DNA of 64,000 bases. It comes from Salmo trutta. Lineage: Eukaryota > Chordata > Actinopteri > Salmoniformes > Salmonidae. The position numbers and the translations under genes are program-made. The stretch is taken from positions 16,429,456 to 16,493,455 of the forward strand of contig NC_042960.1 of the NCBI RefSeq assembly GCF_901001165.1. Direction: 5' to 3'. The notes beneath the pieces were generated by a model. That model ran no database searches, had not been told where the DNA came from, and worked only from the letters and a program-made list of their open reading frames with translations. This document shows positions 9,696-21,449 of this stretch, piece by piece; the first letter of the stretch is position 1; each line of letters begins with the position of its first letter.

Positions 9696-10930
9696 CCCTT
9701 GACTGCTTCATTCTCACTCTCAGTTGTTAATAGCAGTAAATGAGTGAGAGAAAAAGCAATGTGCAGCACCACCGTCATTACTCACCGCACCGGCTAAAGT
9801 AATTGTTGTCGGCAACAACAAAGTAAGTTTAAGTAAAAAAAAAGGTGAATGAACATTGACATGTTAGAATGAATGTGAGCAACTATAAGCTTTCTCCTGG
9901 CTAGTAGCTAGTTGGCTTTACATTGACAGTTTAGTAATTTTTAGCTGTATCAGGTTTTATCTAGCTAACGCTGGGTCGTTCTGATTGTGTGAAAAACTGT
10001 TTTGAAGTCAAAAATACACGCTAGCTACAAAATTACTTGCATAATCACTGTCTTAGTATTCATCATAGGATCAGCAAGTTAGCAATGTATGTGCCACAAT
10101 CCAAGAAGAGAAAAACAGATATGCACGTTTGTTTTCAAAGGAGAGCAAAGGACTGTAAGTTAGATTCTTGGCAACTGCCCGCGCCACCCTTAGCAAATTT
10201 GAGTGTTTTCAGCTTTAGATGTCTTTAACTTCAACACAGTGATTCTGAGTCATGAAGGTGTGTTGCATGTGTTAAGACTTTGTTTGACGCTATCATGATC
10301 ATGACAGGAGAGAGACAGCCACGAACAGACACACAGGCAGAGAGGGAGAGCGAGAGGCCACAAACCAACAGGCATGATAGTGAGAAGTGCCTCGCCAAGC
10401 TCATAGAGTTTATCGACGGATGGTCTCTCGTAGTGTGAATCAATCTGAATGATCGCATAGGATCTCGGACTAAATGATAGCAGTTTATGTCGAGAAGGTG
10501 TATCATTGCATGTGTTAACTTAAGCAGGACAGAGGCAGCCAGGATGATATTACATTTTTTATAATTGTGTAGAGTGGAGATTAATTTTAATTAATTGAAT
10601 TAATTTCAGTTTGACCTTTCATGCCTACCTTTTTTTTATTAAAACAGTTTTAACTGTGCATGTTGCTGTTTATTATTACAGTATAATAACTATATTACAA
10701 GTTCAAAATATGACATTAAGTTTCCAACCATACGGTATGTAGAGCTAAAGTAGTAACAACCTGACGTAGGGGAAGTGAGAAAAATACTAGGAAATGAATC
10801 CCACTGTAGCAGAGAAAGAGTACAAAATGGTTGTTTAATAAAATATATCCACATTAACAGTCACACTGGTATTCAGTACTGTAAGAATGGTCATGGACCT
10901 AAGACTGATTGGACAGTACCAGAGTAAGGC
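9696..10930. other. No gene recognised
   Basis: AT-rich DNA with several AGCTAGCTA-type motifs around 9900-10030. No supported gene, RNA or classified repeat. Confidence 0.5.
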
Positions 10931-11307
10931 CTAGATTCAATCATATTAAGCGTTGAACGGCGATTGCAGATACCAGCATAGCGGATGTTTTGGTGGTGTC
11001 GAAGGTGGAACTTCAATGGGGCCGTCAAAATTGGTGAGCAGCTGGTCTTGCAATCATTGTCAGGAAACCACAACGAAATAATCCTAATCGAGGTGTAGAT
11101 TGCATTTCAGATTCCAGTGTTCGAACTTGTAAACAAGAAGGCATGGGATTTTTGTTAATGCGACTCCGTGTGGCCAATGGCAATGTCCGGTTTAGATATA
11201 ACGCAGGGAGCCACATGTGGATTTGACAGCTCCAACACAGTTCCACCTCCAACACTGTCAAAACAACCGCTATGCTGAAGTCGGGTAAAGTGGATCTGAT
11301 TGAATAG
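10931..11307. repeat. Possible MITE with ATTCAATCA ends
   Basis: Inverted ends ATTCAATCA at about 10935 and TGATTGAAT at about 11298 bound 377 bp, with further partial inverted matches inside (CCACCTCCAACAC against GGTGGTGTCGAAGG). No duplication could be fixed and there is no coding potential. Confidence 0.4.
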
Positions 11308-11482
11308 AGTGCTAAGTGCCCCTTAGCCTTGTACATTTCCGTGTGTAAGTTAAGGTTTGTCTGTATCCCCCAAAAAAAAGAAAAACTTGAAATGTTAATC
11401 CCGTAAAATATATATTTTTTTTATGCCCGGAACTCTGTAGCAAAATGTGTGTCCCCCAATGTCAGAGACACTATTATGCCCC

Positions 11483-11511
11483 CGTGTGTGTGTGTGCGTG
11501 TGCGCGTGTGC

Positions 11512-11554
<43 letters not shown>

Positions 11555-11559
11555 CGTGT
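11483..11559. repeat. (GT)n microsatellite with GCGT interruptions
   Basis: Alternating purine-pyrimidine tract, about 77 bp, with CG-containing interruptions at both ends. Confidence 0.93.
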
Positions 11560-12340
11560 ACTTATCTAGTGGACTAATGTATTATTTAAGTGACGGAAGG
11601 AAGATTCATATACACAGACTGAGATGTGTTGATTTGTCGACACAATTTTATTAGATATAATATATAAATAGAACCACGGCAGAAAACATATGGTAGATTA
11701 ATCTGATCGATCTCTGAGTATCCTTGCTAATGCTGAGTAAACAGGTGCTGAAAGGAAATTAAGGTGATTTAAGGTCCAGATGTCCAACATTAGTGTCACA
11801 TTTAAACTAGAACTATTCAGTCATTTTAAAGTGAAGCTGCATCTCTGATCAGAGCTGATGTCATTTCATGTCTATTTGTGTCATGGGGTGTGCTGAGTAG
11901 AGATACAGATACGTTACTAGGTTAATTCTGGGATGTGCCAATCATATTACAAGCCCAATTTAGCAGTGTACTTGCAAATCTTGCATAACCAACACATTAT
12001 TCAAATGTTTTGTTTGTCTGTGTGTTCCGAATATTTGCGACCGGCTCCATTCAGTCTTATGAAGCAAAATTTGAAATTGTGTCTTTTGCATTGGATAAAA
12101 GTAGAGACATAGAGCTATAAAATTCTATATCATCCACTACATTTGAGCAACAATGGGAAAGTAATCCCCTTTTAAGAAATGGGCCTTGAATGTTTTGGTA
12201 CACATACTGGAAAGCTCCTCTTTGTCTACACCCATTTAGCATTGATCACACCCGCTTAAAAGTAACTTTCTAAACGATATTTCGATTCTTTTCCAGCTTG
12301 TAAGCTATCTAGCTAATGTTAAGTTAGCTGGCTAGCCAGT
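11560..12340. other. No gene recognised
   Basis: Anonymous AT-rich DNA. A TTAGCTGGCTAGCCAG motif cluster at 12300-12345 borders the L2 tail. Confidence 0.5.
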
Positions 12341-12345
12341 TCAAC

Positions 12346-13003
12346 ATTTACATTTACATTTAAGTCATTTAGCAGACGCTCTTATCCAGAGCGACTTACA
12401 AATTGGTGCATTCACCTTAAGATATCCAGTGGAACAACCACTTTACAATAGTGCATCTAAATCTTTCGGGGGGGGGTTAGAAGGATTACTTTATCCTATC
12501 CCAGGTATTCCTTAAAGAGGTGGGGTTTCAGGTGTCTCCGGAAGGTGGTGATTGACTCCGCTGTCCTGGCGTCGTGAGGGAGCTTGTTCCACCATTGGGG
12601 TGCCAGAGCAGCGAACAGTTTTGACTGGGCTGAGCGGGAGCTGTGCTTCCTCAGAGGTAGGGAGGCGAGCAGGCCAGAGGTGGATGAACGCAGTGCCCTT
12701 GTTTGGGTGTAGGGCCTGATCAGAGCCTGAAGGTACGGAGGTGCCGTTCCCCTCACAGCTCCGTAGGCAAGCATCATGGACTTGTAGCGGATGCGAGCTT
12801 CAACTGGAAGCCAGTGGAGAGAGCGGAGGAGCGGGGTGAAGTGAGAGAACTTGGGAAGGTTGAACACCAGACGGGCTGCGGCGTTCTGGATGAGTTGTAG
12901 GGGTTTAATGGCACAGGCAGGGAGCCCAGCCAACAGCGAGTTGCAGTAATCCAGACGGGAGATGACAAGTGCCTGGACTAGGACCTGCGCCTGGACTAGG
13001 ACC
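12346..13003 (-). pseudogene. L2-type LINE, 3' end with RT C-terminus
   Basis: On the minus strand a 145-codon open frame (12496-12933) reads the C-terminal region of an L2/Maui-type reverse transcriptase protein: QLIQNAAARLVFNLPK, LLRSLHWLPVEARIRYK, then FAALAPQWWNKLP and a terminal FRRHLKPHLFKEYL. The frame extends upstream in sequence (ISRLDYCNSLLAGLP) to about 13003. Below the stop lies the conserved 3' tail (about 12346-12410), which on the minus strand reads TAAGTCGCTCTGGATAAGAG and CGTCTGCTAAATGAC. The copy is heavily 5'-truncated, lacking endonuclease and the RT catalytic core, but the remaining frame is intact. This is typical of aborted target-primed reverse transcription. Confidence 0.85.
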
Positions 13004-13009
13004 TATATC

Positions 13010-13865
13010 AAATAAAATAAATGTTTATTTGTCACATGCTCAGGATACTGAAGGTGTAAACGGTAAAGTAAAATGGTTACTTGCGTAGTTGAGTCTTTTG
13101 TTGAGACATATAGCTAGCTAGCAAAACAATGAACCATAATCCCAACTCATAATGTTACTATGCTGCATGAATCTGCTGGTAGCTAAAGCTAACCAACTAG
13201 GTAGGATCAATGTTAGCTAGCTAGCGACCATTAGGCTATAACTAGCGATGAAAATGGATCTGAGAAATGAATAATACTACTACACAGGTCATGCACGTAA
13301 CATTAGCTAGCGAGCCAGATGGCTAACGTTAGCTAGAAAGCTAACAATATGCTTTGACTTGCAATGAAAATGACTTTTTGACAAAATTTGAAATGTATAA
13401 TATCTGAAAATGTAGCTATCTAGACTCGCTTGCCCATATACATGGATGAAGGCTTCTCCCTCTCTGTCACAGATGCCATGGTTGCCCTTAGTTTGAAGAT
13501 GTAATCCGGAGAGAGGTGTTTTATACAACAGCCTTTTTTTTTTTTTTCTGTGTGTTCTCTTTTCGACTTTCGCTATCATACTCGGCTTCCACTGGGCATT
13601 CCACTGATTTCAAAACTCGGTCCTCCAGAAAGTGGAGAGAATTAGCAACACTTATGCAGTTCTGATATCATTCAAAAAGCCCAGTTAGAAAGGATTACCT
13701 AGCTACACATACACCTCCCGCTACATGGCAGACCTATCCGAACTCTCGGCTGTCTCGGATGTCCAGGCCATCAATTATCTTTTAGGCTCGCAATTTAACA
13801 ATTGTATTTGTATTTACAGATGGCATACACATTTGTCGAAATAGGTGGCCAACAGTTCCGAGGGT
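13010..13865. other. Anonymous DNA, probable dispersed-repeat fragments
   Basis: It opens with TTTATTTGTCACATGCTC, resembling the edge of a common salmonid repeat, and contains many GCTAGCTAG/TTAGCTAGC motifs and a T-run at 13534-13548. No coding region is supported. Confidence 0.4.
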
Positions 13866-13867
13866 CA

Positions 13868-13974
13868 CCATCATCATCATCATCACCATCCTCATCATCC
13901 CCATCATCACCACCATCACCAACATCATCACCATCACCATCATCATCCCCATCATCACCATCATCATGCAGCAA
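13868..13974. repeat. (CAT)n-type trinucleotide repeat
   Basis: An imperfect TCA/CCA array of about 107 bp. Frames through it read poly-Ser/Pro on one strand and poly-Asp/Gly or Met on the other, as expected from the repeat alone. Confidence 0.9.
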
Positions 13975-14261
13975 CAGCGTCCTTTCCTCCAGAGGCTTAA
14001 GAGTTAAAGCCAAGAGAGAGAAAGTCTGCTAATCCCTTGACCGAAACACTTCCAGGACGTCCTGTTTAATAGGCATGTTGTCCCAGTACCCTAGCTGACT
14101 GACATACAGAGAGAGGGGACCAGGAGAGGAGTGGGCACAGGGCAGGGCTGTGACAGCCAAGGGACTGCCTGTGTCTTGTTCATTTGGTAATGCTGCCAGT
14201 TTAGCAAGATCCATCACTCAAGGTGGTTTGGTGTCTTGCGTTAGCAACTCGAAACCCCAGG

Positions 14262-14350
14262 TTTTAGCTCAGCTGGCTAACACAAACTTGTGGCAAGTAG
14301 GAGACCCGTGTTTGAACCCAGCGGGTGGCATTAGCACTACACAGCATGCC
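14262..14350 (+). mobile_element. tRNA-derived SINE head (fragment)
   Basis: A box-A-like TTTAGCTCAGCTGG and, about 40 bp on, a box-B-like TGTTTGAACCC have the spacing of a pol III promoter in a tRNA-derived SINE. It is not a functional tRNA gene because stem pairing is poor. Confidence 0.55.
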
Positions 14351-14849
14351 AAAAAGTGAGACCAAAGTCAGACCAAGCTCATTCAAACAACATGACCTTC
14401 TCTTAAATTGTACTGAGGGTCTTCCGAGGTAGGTTGCAAGGTTTCTGTACATTCTAGGGTTTTCATCAAATACACCTCTAGGAGATATTGCTTCTCATAG
14501 CGGAAGAGTTCAGAGCCTTGTACAGCCTGAGAAAGGTTTCATCATTTTTCATCAGACCTGTTTTTCCTCAGGGGTGTTTATTGATGTCTGGGAAAACTCT
14601 CACCCAGTCCTTCATAACATATTCCACCTGGTTCCTGGAAGACCACAACCGCCAGAGGTCCCTTGTACATCATCTGTAAGGATGTATGGCCCTCAATTCA
14701 CCTTTTTTCTTTCAGAATGGTACAAAGATCAATGAAATTTTGTAGTCATTAAGACGTTTTAATTTCTCAATGAAGAGGGAAAAAACTGATGGAGTGCTTT
14801 CAGCAAGTCAGCAAATTGCTTTGGCTAAGATAGATGTAGTTTTACTTTT

Positions 14850-14852
<3 letters not shown>
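14351..14852. other. No gene recognised
   Basis: No repeat or coding signal that I can name. Confidence 0.5.
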
Positions 14853-14880
<28 letters not shown>

Positions 14881-14897
14881 CTGTGTGTGTGTGTGTG
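14853..14897. repeat. (GT)n microsatellite
   Basis: GT tract with one CT interruption, followed by GAGAGAGAGC. Confidence 0.93.
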
Positions 14898-15319
14898 AGA
14901 GAGAGCGAGAGAGCAGCCTGGCCTCAGAGCCATACGAAACATACTTTTTGTATTTCTGAGCAACTCCAAGATGTATGGTACCTACTAATGGTCTAGTTAC
15001 TTTAGTCAGGGGATGATGGTGGGTGTTTCACGACCGTCTAGCAATCCAAAGTTTTCGTGTTTGAGTCACGTTGGGGACAACTGTAGCATTTTAGCTAACC
15101 CTTCCCCTAACCCTTATTCTAAAATTAGCCCGTTCACCTTTTACATAAATGATCCTGACCTTTGTCATTTGTCACCCTAACCGCCAACGTAAATTCTGCC
15201 CGTAATTCTCCTTTGTCGTTAAGGCGCAACAAACAACCAGATCTCAGAGAAATACGTACAATACTATGTTGGACAGAAGGTGTTTTCGTGTGTGGGGGTG
15301 TGTGCTTGCCTCCACATGG

Positions 15320-15374
15320 GGGTGTGTGTGTGTGTGTGTGTGCGCGCGAGCATGTGTGCGTGCGTGCGTGCGTG
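15320..15374. repeat. (GT)n/(GCGT)n microsatellite
   Basis: A GT run passes into GCGCGCGAG and then (TGCG)n repeats. Confidence 0.9.
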
Positions 15375-16130
15375 GGCAATGAGTTCTTAAATTGGTAAAC
15401 TTATCAAAGCTAATACACTGTCTGCAGAAGTCCATCATATAATTCATTTGGACAACCCCAGCACTCACACTATGACAGACACAAGTTCTTACACATTTAC
15501 CTATGAGGTAATGTGCATTCACAAATGTAATTCCCAGAACTGCCCAACCCCCAATGCTCACAATATGTGGATTCATCCTTTATTATCCCCTCTAATGTAT
15601 CCCCCTCTACCCTTTCCCCTATACAGTGTGTACCTTTGTTATCAAGATTCATTTTTATCAGTTGAATTATGTTTAGAAGGTTGGATAAAATACGTCACTG
15701 TAGTTGTCCTGTTAAATAAAAACGTCAATTTCAAGACTGGTGGCGTTTTAGAAACCACAGACAAAAGCCTCTATTTAGATTTAAAAGTATTGATTTATAA
15801 AGAACTGCAGTTCAGCATGGTTAAGCCTTCAAGGATTTTCCCTTGGAGTAGCAAAGTGTATGTCTTTACAAACAATTGAAACTGCCAACAAAGCACTTAA
15901 TTGACTTCAGTGGGGTTTGTTGTTCACTTTGCAGGTTATAGTGAAGTTAGTAATTGGTGTAAAAACCATTAATGTTACTGCAGTAGCTTTATGAGGGGCT
16001 CATGCATGTGGGTATGTAGACCCACGTGCAACTGCGGCCCCTCATGATGAGTTCATATTTTTTGTGAACTCTACCCCCATCAAAGATGCCCATCACTGCT
16101 CCAGACTCTAAAGTTGCTGTTTAACTGCCT
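15375..16130. other. No gene recognised
   Basis: The longest frame here (143 codons, 15448-15879) shows no recognisable domain, is AT-rich and has no splice or family context. I treat it as chance. Confidence 0.5.
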
Positions 16131-16219
16131 GTCCCAAATGAAACCCTATTCCCTATTTAGAGCACTACTTTTGACTAGAGCCCTATGGACCTTTTCAAAA
16201 GCAGTGCACTATGTAGGGT
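16131..16219. repeat. Near-palindromic CCCAAATG...repeat, copy 1
   Basis: The left arm CCCTATTCCCTATTTAG and GCACTACTTTTGAC is mirrored by the right arm AAAAGCAGTGCACTATGTAG. It belongs to a seven-copy family in this window (others near 18.0, 23.5, 35.4, 44.6, 45.6 and 47.2 kb). Confidence 0.75.
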
Positions 16220-16865
16220 ACAGGTATAGAAGACCTCCAGCAGGGTGACCTCCAGGTAGAGTGATTTATGAGTCATCTGCTGTCATCTGGCTAGCTAACA
16301 TAACCAAAACCGACAGGCTGTGAGACGAGCAGCTTTGCAGTGAGATTATCTACTCAATAAAACATGGCCGCCGTTTCACCCTTTGATCTCAATTTGGATC
16401 AGATGAAACCCTGTCTCTAGATTATCCCTGAGAGTGGTGGGATTTGTTGTCGTTTCCATCCTACTGTCTGGCTAGTCAAGCCAACCAGTTTGTCTCCCAC
16501 AGCGTGCTAAAAAGCCAACTTAATCCAAACAATTACCACAGCAACTTGGCCAAAGAAAAACATTCTCGAGCGATACAGATTACAATCAGCAGTCTGATCC
16601 CTGGTGTGCTCCAGATGGTGTGTGTGTGTGTATCCGTGCGTCGTGTGATGTGGTTGATGATACCATTACATCACAGGGGTTAGACAAAGGATTAAGGTTC
16701 ATGGCTTGGATGTGTTTCTGGAAAGAACAAAAGGAGGGATTCCCCTGTAATGTCATAAACAAAGCATCAATATCACACACTAAAGACATTAATGCTTACA
16801 AGCCTGTCTTCAGGCTAGATAGATAGATAATGTTATTTTGTCGGCAAGGTCACATGCTTTGCATC
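16220..16865. other. No gene recognised
   Basis: Includes a short GT run at 16617-16630 and (GATA)4 at about 16812-16828. Confidence 0.5.
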
Positions 16866-16873
16866 TGATAAAC

Positions 16874-17869
16874 CGGTGGTCACCAACCGGTCGATTGCAA
16901 TCGACTGATTGATCTCCAAGGCATTCCTAATCGATCACCAAACATTTCTGTAAAAAAATGATAAAGCCTTGCGTTTTTTTGCACTTGATTCAGCAGCCTT
17001 AGCGCCGGGAAGGCAAAGTGTTCCCATTTTGAACCATTTCATGCGTCTGAAGGTAGAGAGCAAATCAAGTGCACCTATAGGCCTACCGCTGGCCAATCAG
17101 ATAGCTCAGATCACCATGTCTGCACAGTTTTCCTGAGCCATAGACTGTAAAAAGATGCCTCGAAAGCACAGCAAAGTTGATACTGTGAGATTTCCAAACT
17201 TTTAAAACCATGACTAGAGAGAGACTCAACGAATACAGCAAAGAGCAGCGCTATCAACACTTTGTTCAATACTTTTGTAAGCCACAAAATGCTTCAACCA
17301 GCACTGCAGCTACAATGAATGACTATAGCAAAGTGTTCCGATAAGCATGGGTTGTTATTATTGGGTCTTTTTCTTTAAAAAAAAAAAGGAGTAACAACAT
17401 GAATTGGTGCACGAGGCAGAAATAATGCAGTGTAACTTAAGTTTCACCATCCCCTTTTCTCAGCGGAGGGAGGGAGAGAGGAGGGACAGTGAGTCGGTGA
17501 TCATAAGATGCAGGCCATCATTCCGGATTTTTTTTTTTGTTAAGCGAATTATTATGCTCACTTAGCTGTGCCTCACAAGTAATACAACAAATGATCTATT
17601 GCCAGTGTGATCATATAGCTAAACATTTTAAATATTTCACAATGGTCTGAGAAGAACAACATTGGCAGGGCAATTCAAGCATAGCCAATATGCAGTGATA
17701 ATGTAGTGGGCCTACAACCTCCTGCACAAACCTAATTGCTACAGAATGTTTTTTAATTGGTTAATGTTGCATGTTTAAGTCATGTTTAAAAAAAAAACTG
17801 AACGGTATATCTCGGCTTGCATTTTGACTCGGAAAGTGATCTTGACTCAGAAAACGTTGGTGACCACTG
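16874..17869. mobile_element. hAT-like element, about 1 kb, non-autonomous
   Basis: The terminal inverted repeats are CGGTGGTCACCAAC (16874-16887) and GTTGGTGACCACTG (17856-17869), matching at 13 of 14. The flanking 8-bp duplications are TGATAAAC (16866-16873) and TGATAGAC (17870-17877), matching at 7 of 8. Eight-base duplications and CAGNGGT-like ends indicate the hAT superfamily. Inside, a short ATG-led stretch at about 17154 is stopped within 20 codons. No BED finger or dimerisation domain is readable. Confidence 0.72.
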
Positions 17870-18008
17870 TGATAGACTTTTGCTGTTGCACAAAGATTAG
17901 AACGGATGATAAAAAAAAAATTGACACATTTGACCGTCGATCGGTCCACTTGACATATTTTTCTAATATAATGCTGGGATATGTGTCTGAGCTGAGTCAG
18001 TGGATGCG

Positions 18009-18115
18009 TCACAAATGTCCCCCTATTCCCTATGGTGCACTACTTTTAACCAGAGCCCTATGGGCCCTGGTCAAAAATAATGCACTACATAGGGAAAAGG
18101 GTAACATTTGGGATT
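18009..18115. repeat. Near-palindromic repeat, copy 2
   Basis: Left arm CCCTATTCCCTATGGTGCAC; right arm TGCACTACATAGGGAAAAGG, with the two outer ends ACAAATGT/ACATTTGG. Centre GCCCTATGGGCCC. Confidence 0.8.
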
Positions 18116-18119
18116 GAGC

Positions 18120-19400
18120 CAGTGAGTCACCACCTCTGATCTAAGTAGGTCTTCTACAGAGAGCTACCTCCTACAGCACCATTTACCATGGTATATTTAG
18201 TTAGTGATAACAGTGACCCCTACTGGACAAACACTACTAAGTCATTACTTATATTTGAAAAAATACGACTTTATTGTACACAATGTCGAGCTAGCTTTAA
18301 GAAGTCTAGTGGGAGGCATCAACAAAGTCCTGTCAAAGGCAATGAAATTAAACTTGGACATGAGAAAGCACAATAGCCATTACATCACCCAGACCAATCA
18401 CTCATTTTCAGTTTCTCTTTATCCTGAGAGAGGCAATTAACAGGCAGGTAAGGCCATTCCTTTCATCCTGGGAGGACTATCTCATTAATCTCCGCCAACC
18501 CCCCACCCCCCCACCCCCCCGTCAGAAGAATAGTTCACTCTCTTCACCGACGCTTCATCCGGCTTCATCCTTCATTCACATTCTAAGCAGCGCAGAATCG
18601 TTTGCTGGCAGTTGTTAAAGACCTCGGTATAGATCTCTGGGCTTACGTCTGACTTTGTAGTCTTCCCTGACGGGGGGATTTCAGAAGGACACCGGCAGGT
18701 CATGCCAAACGGTGTTTATTATAAAGGCGAGTCAGCGGTTTTGTGTCATCAATCATTATAATTCATTGGACTCAACAGGGAACATAACACTCATACAGTT
18801 AGTTGAATGAAAATAAACAGAATGTTAGATCCTTATGTCAATGTGTCTCAATTTCTAAATGTGTATTGTGAGGGTTCTTTACAAATCCGATGCCTATTTA
18901 AAACCCTTGAATGTGATTTACTTTGAGACAAAATCTAGAAAGACTTCATAAAGGACTGGAAAAACAAGCCCAGGCTCACCGAGCTTTAATGGAGTGAAAA
19001 CAAAGCTTGATGGAAATCCATCGGGACACTGCATCAAGAGATCACAAAGGTCACGACCAGTCTGTCAGACACCATAAAACACCAGGTACAATCCCTGTTA
19101 AACAAGTGGATTGGGTAACTCCATGCTGGGATGAGCCCTGATTACCTCCCCGTAAGCCTTAGCGGTGCACGTCTCAGCCGCCCATGTCATGTGTACATGC
19201 AGAGATTGGGTGACCCAAAGAGGATTCTTACTGATTAGGGTTTACGCTTTGATTCAGGCTAATCGTTTCCACGGGAAGTGCAGACAGGGTCTTTGAGCTA
19301 AATCTCCAAACTACAGGAACCATGATGTGGTTTTGATTTGATGTGTTACGATCCCCATTAACCAACGCCAATGGCGACAGCTAGTCTTACTGGGCTTCCA
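18120..19400. other. No gene recognised
   Basis: Contains a C-rich run at 18499-18521. No coding or named repeat signal is apparent. Confidence 0.5.
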
Positions 19401-19529
19401 TACACTCTTAGAAAAAAGGGTTCAGAACGAGTTCACCTGAACCTTTAATATTCTAAGAACCATTTTTGGAAGACAGGGTTATTTGATGATTCTTTGGAAG
19501 GGAAGAAGGATTCTTTGAACGGCAAGAAT

Positions 19530-19586
19530 TTGTAAGTCGCTCTGGATAAGAGCGTCTGCTAAATGACGTGAATGTAAATGTAAGAA
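19530..19586 (+). mobile_element. L2-type LINE 3' tail fragment
   Basis: TTTGTAAGTCGCTCTGGATA followed by AGAGCGTCTGCTAAATGAC matches the tail of the L2 element at 12346-12410 in opposite orientation. Only the tail is present. The same tail is shared by L2 LINEs and some SINEs. Confidence 0.75.
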
Positions 19587-19689
19587 GGGTTCTACATAGA
19601 ACCATATATAATATTTCCCAGTATGCTCTATTTCAGGGAGAATTTTCAGAATTGTTTGTTTTACTGTAAAATCTGTGTTTTTGCATGTA

Positions 19690-21310
19690 CAGTTGAAGTC
19701 GGAAGTTTACATACACTTAGGTTGGAGTCATTAAAACTCGTTTTTCAACCAATCCACAAGTTTCTCGTCAACAAACTATAGTTTTGGCAAGTTGGTTAGG
19801 ACATCTACTTTGTGCATGACACAAGTAATTTTTCCAACAACTGTTTACAGACAGATTATTTTACTTATAACTCACTGTATCACAATTCCAGTGGGTCAGA
19901 AATGTACATAAACTAAGTTGACTGTGCCTTTAAACAGCTTGGAAAATTCCATAAAATGATGTCATGGCTTTAGAAGCTTCTGATAGGCTAATTGACATCT
20001 TTTGAGTCAATTGGAGGTGTACCTGTGAATGTATTTCAAGGCCTACCTTCAAACTCAGTGCCTCTTTGCTTGACATCATGGGAAAATCAAAAATAAATCA
20101 GCCAAGACCTCTACAAAAATTGTAGACCTCTACAAGTCTGGTTCATCCATGGGAGCAATTTCCAAACGCCTGAAGGTACCACGTTCATCTGTACAAACAA
20201 TAGTACACAAGTATAAACACCATGGGACCATGCAGAGGTCATACCGCTCAGGAAGGAGATGCGTTCTGTTTCATAGAGATTAATGTACTTTGGTGCAAAA
20301 AGTGCAAGTCAATCCCAGAATAACAGCAAAGGACCTTGTGAAGATGCTGGAGGAAACAGGTACAAAAGTATCTATATGCACAATAAAAACAAGTCCTATA
20401 TCGACATAACCTGAAAGGCTGCTCAGCAAGGAAGAAGCCACTAATACAAAAGCGCCATTAAAAAAGCCAGACTACTGTTTGCAGCTGCACATGGGGACAA
20501 AGATCGTACTTTTTGGAGAAATGTCCTCTGGTCTGATGAAACAAAAATAGAACTGTTTGGCCATAATGACCATTGTTATGTTTGGAAGAAAAAGGGGGAG
20601 GCTTGCAAGCCGAAGAACAACATCCCAACCGTGACGCACAGGGGTGGCAGCATCATGTTGTGGGGGTGCTTTGCTGCAGGAGGGACTGGTGCACTTCACA
20701 AAATAGATGGCATCATGAGGAAAGACAATTATTTGGATATATTGAAGAAACATCTCAAGACATCAGTCAGGAAGTTAAAGCTTGGTCGCAAATGGGTCTT
20801 CCAAATGGACAATGACCCCAAGCATACTTCCAGAGTTGTGGCAAAATGGCTTAAGGAAAGCCCTGACCTCAACCCTATAGAGAATTTGTGGGCAGAACTG
20901 AAAAATGGTGTGCGAGCAAGGAGGCCTACAAACCTGACTCAGTTACACCAGCTCTGTCAGGAGGAATGGGCCAAAATTCTCCCAACTTATTGTGGGAAGC
21001 TTGTGGAAGGCTACCTGAAACGTTTGACCCAAGCTAAACAATTTAAAGACAATGCTACCAAAAACTAATTTAGTGTATGTAAACGTCTGACCCACTGGGA
21101 ATGTGATATAAATAAAAGCTGAAATAAATCATTCTCTCTACTATTCTCTACTACTCTCTACTATTCTGACATTTCACATTCTTAAAATAAAGTGGTGATC
21201 CTAACTGACCTACGACCGGGAATTTTTTCTCTGATTAATAGTCAGTAATTGTGAAAAACGGAGTTTAAATGTGTTTGGCTAAGGTGTGTGTAAACTTCCA
21301 ACTTCAACTG
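19690..21310 (+). mobile_element. Tc1-like transposon, family B (IR/DR type), full length
   Basis: A 1,621-bp element between TA dinucleotides (19688-19689 and 21311-21312). The ends CAGTTGAAGTCGGAAGTTTA and, inverted, TAAACTTCCAACTTCAACTG carry outer transposase-binding repeats. Inner direct repeats lie at about 19890-19920 (CCAGTGGGTCAGAAATGTAC) and 21070-21099 (GTCTGACCCACTGGGA). This two-repeat end structure is that of the salmonid Tc1 group used to derive Sleeping Beauty. All mobility signals look recognisable, but the transposase is dead. Confidence 0.93.
20078..21068 (+). pseudogene. Tc1-like transposase pseudogene, family B
   Basis: A cut-and-paste DDE transposase acting in the nucleus at TA sites. 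The ATG at 20078 is set by the family start MGKSK and is stopped by TAG after 15 codons. The paired-like DNA-binding region (about 20140-20400) is in shifting frames. An extra T at about 20459 shifts the frame again. From 20460 to 21068 one open frame covers the whole catalytic core: WSDETKIELFG (first Asp), GGSIMLWGCFAAGG, FQMDNDPKHTS (second Asp) and SPDLNPIENLWAELK (Glu), ending KDNATKN and TAA. Between the second Asp and the Glu there are 23 residues instead of the family's 34, an in-frame loss of 33 bp. All three acidic residues are present but wrongly spaced. Confidence 0.92.
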
Positions 21311-21449
21311 TACATTGATTGTTATGATACATTTTATGCTACACAAAGATACGTAACATATCATTTTCTAAGCTAATCCAATCTGTTCGAATTTGGTTTT
21401 GATGAAACCCTGTATGGTTCTACTTAGTCCTTTTTTTGGAAGAGTGTAT

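Larger units (their letters stand above)
19402..21449. mobile_element. MITE-like element hosting a Tc1 insertion
   Basis: The left end TACACTCTTAGAAAAAAGG (19402) is mirrored by CCTTTTTTTGGAAGAGTGTA (about 21430-21449). Smaller GGTTC/GAACC motifs recur at both ends. Removing the Tc1 element at 19690-21310 leaves a roughly 430-bp element that also contains an L2-tail fragment. Class unknown. Confidence 0.55.

Noticed and set aside
12703..12900. Plus-strand frame in the L2 fragment
   Set aside because: It is a shadow of the minus-strand LINE frame, which carries the family motifs.
14262..14350. tRNA gene
   Set aside because: Boxes A and B are present but the cloverleaf stems do not pair well, so a SINE head is more likely.
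15448..15879. 143-codon frame as a host exon or gene
   Set aside because: No recognisable domain, codon pattern or supporting context.
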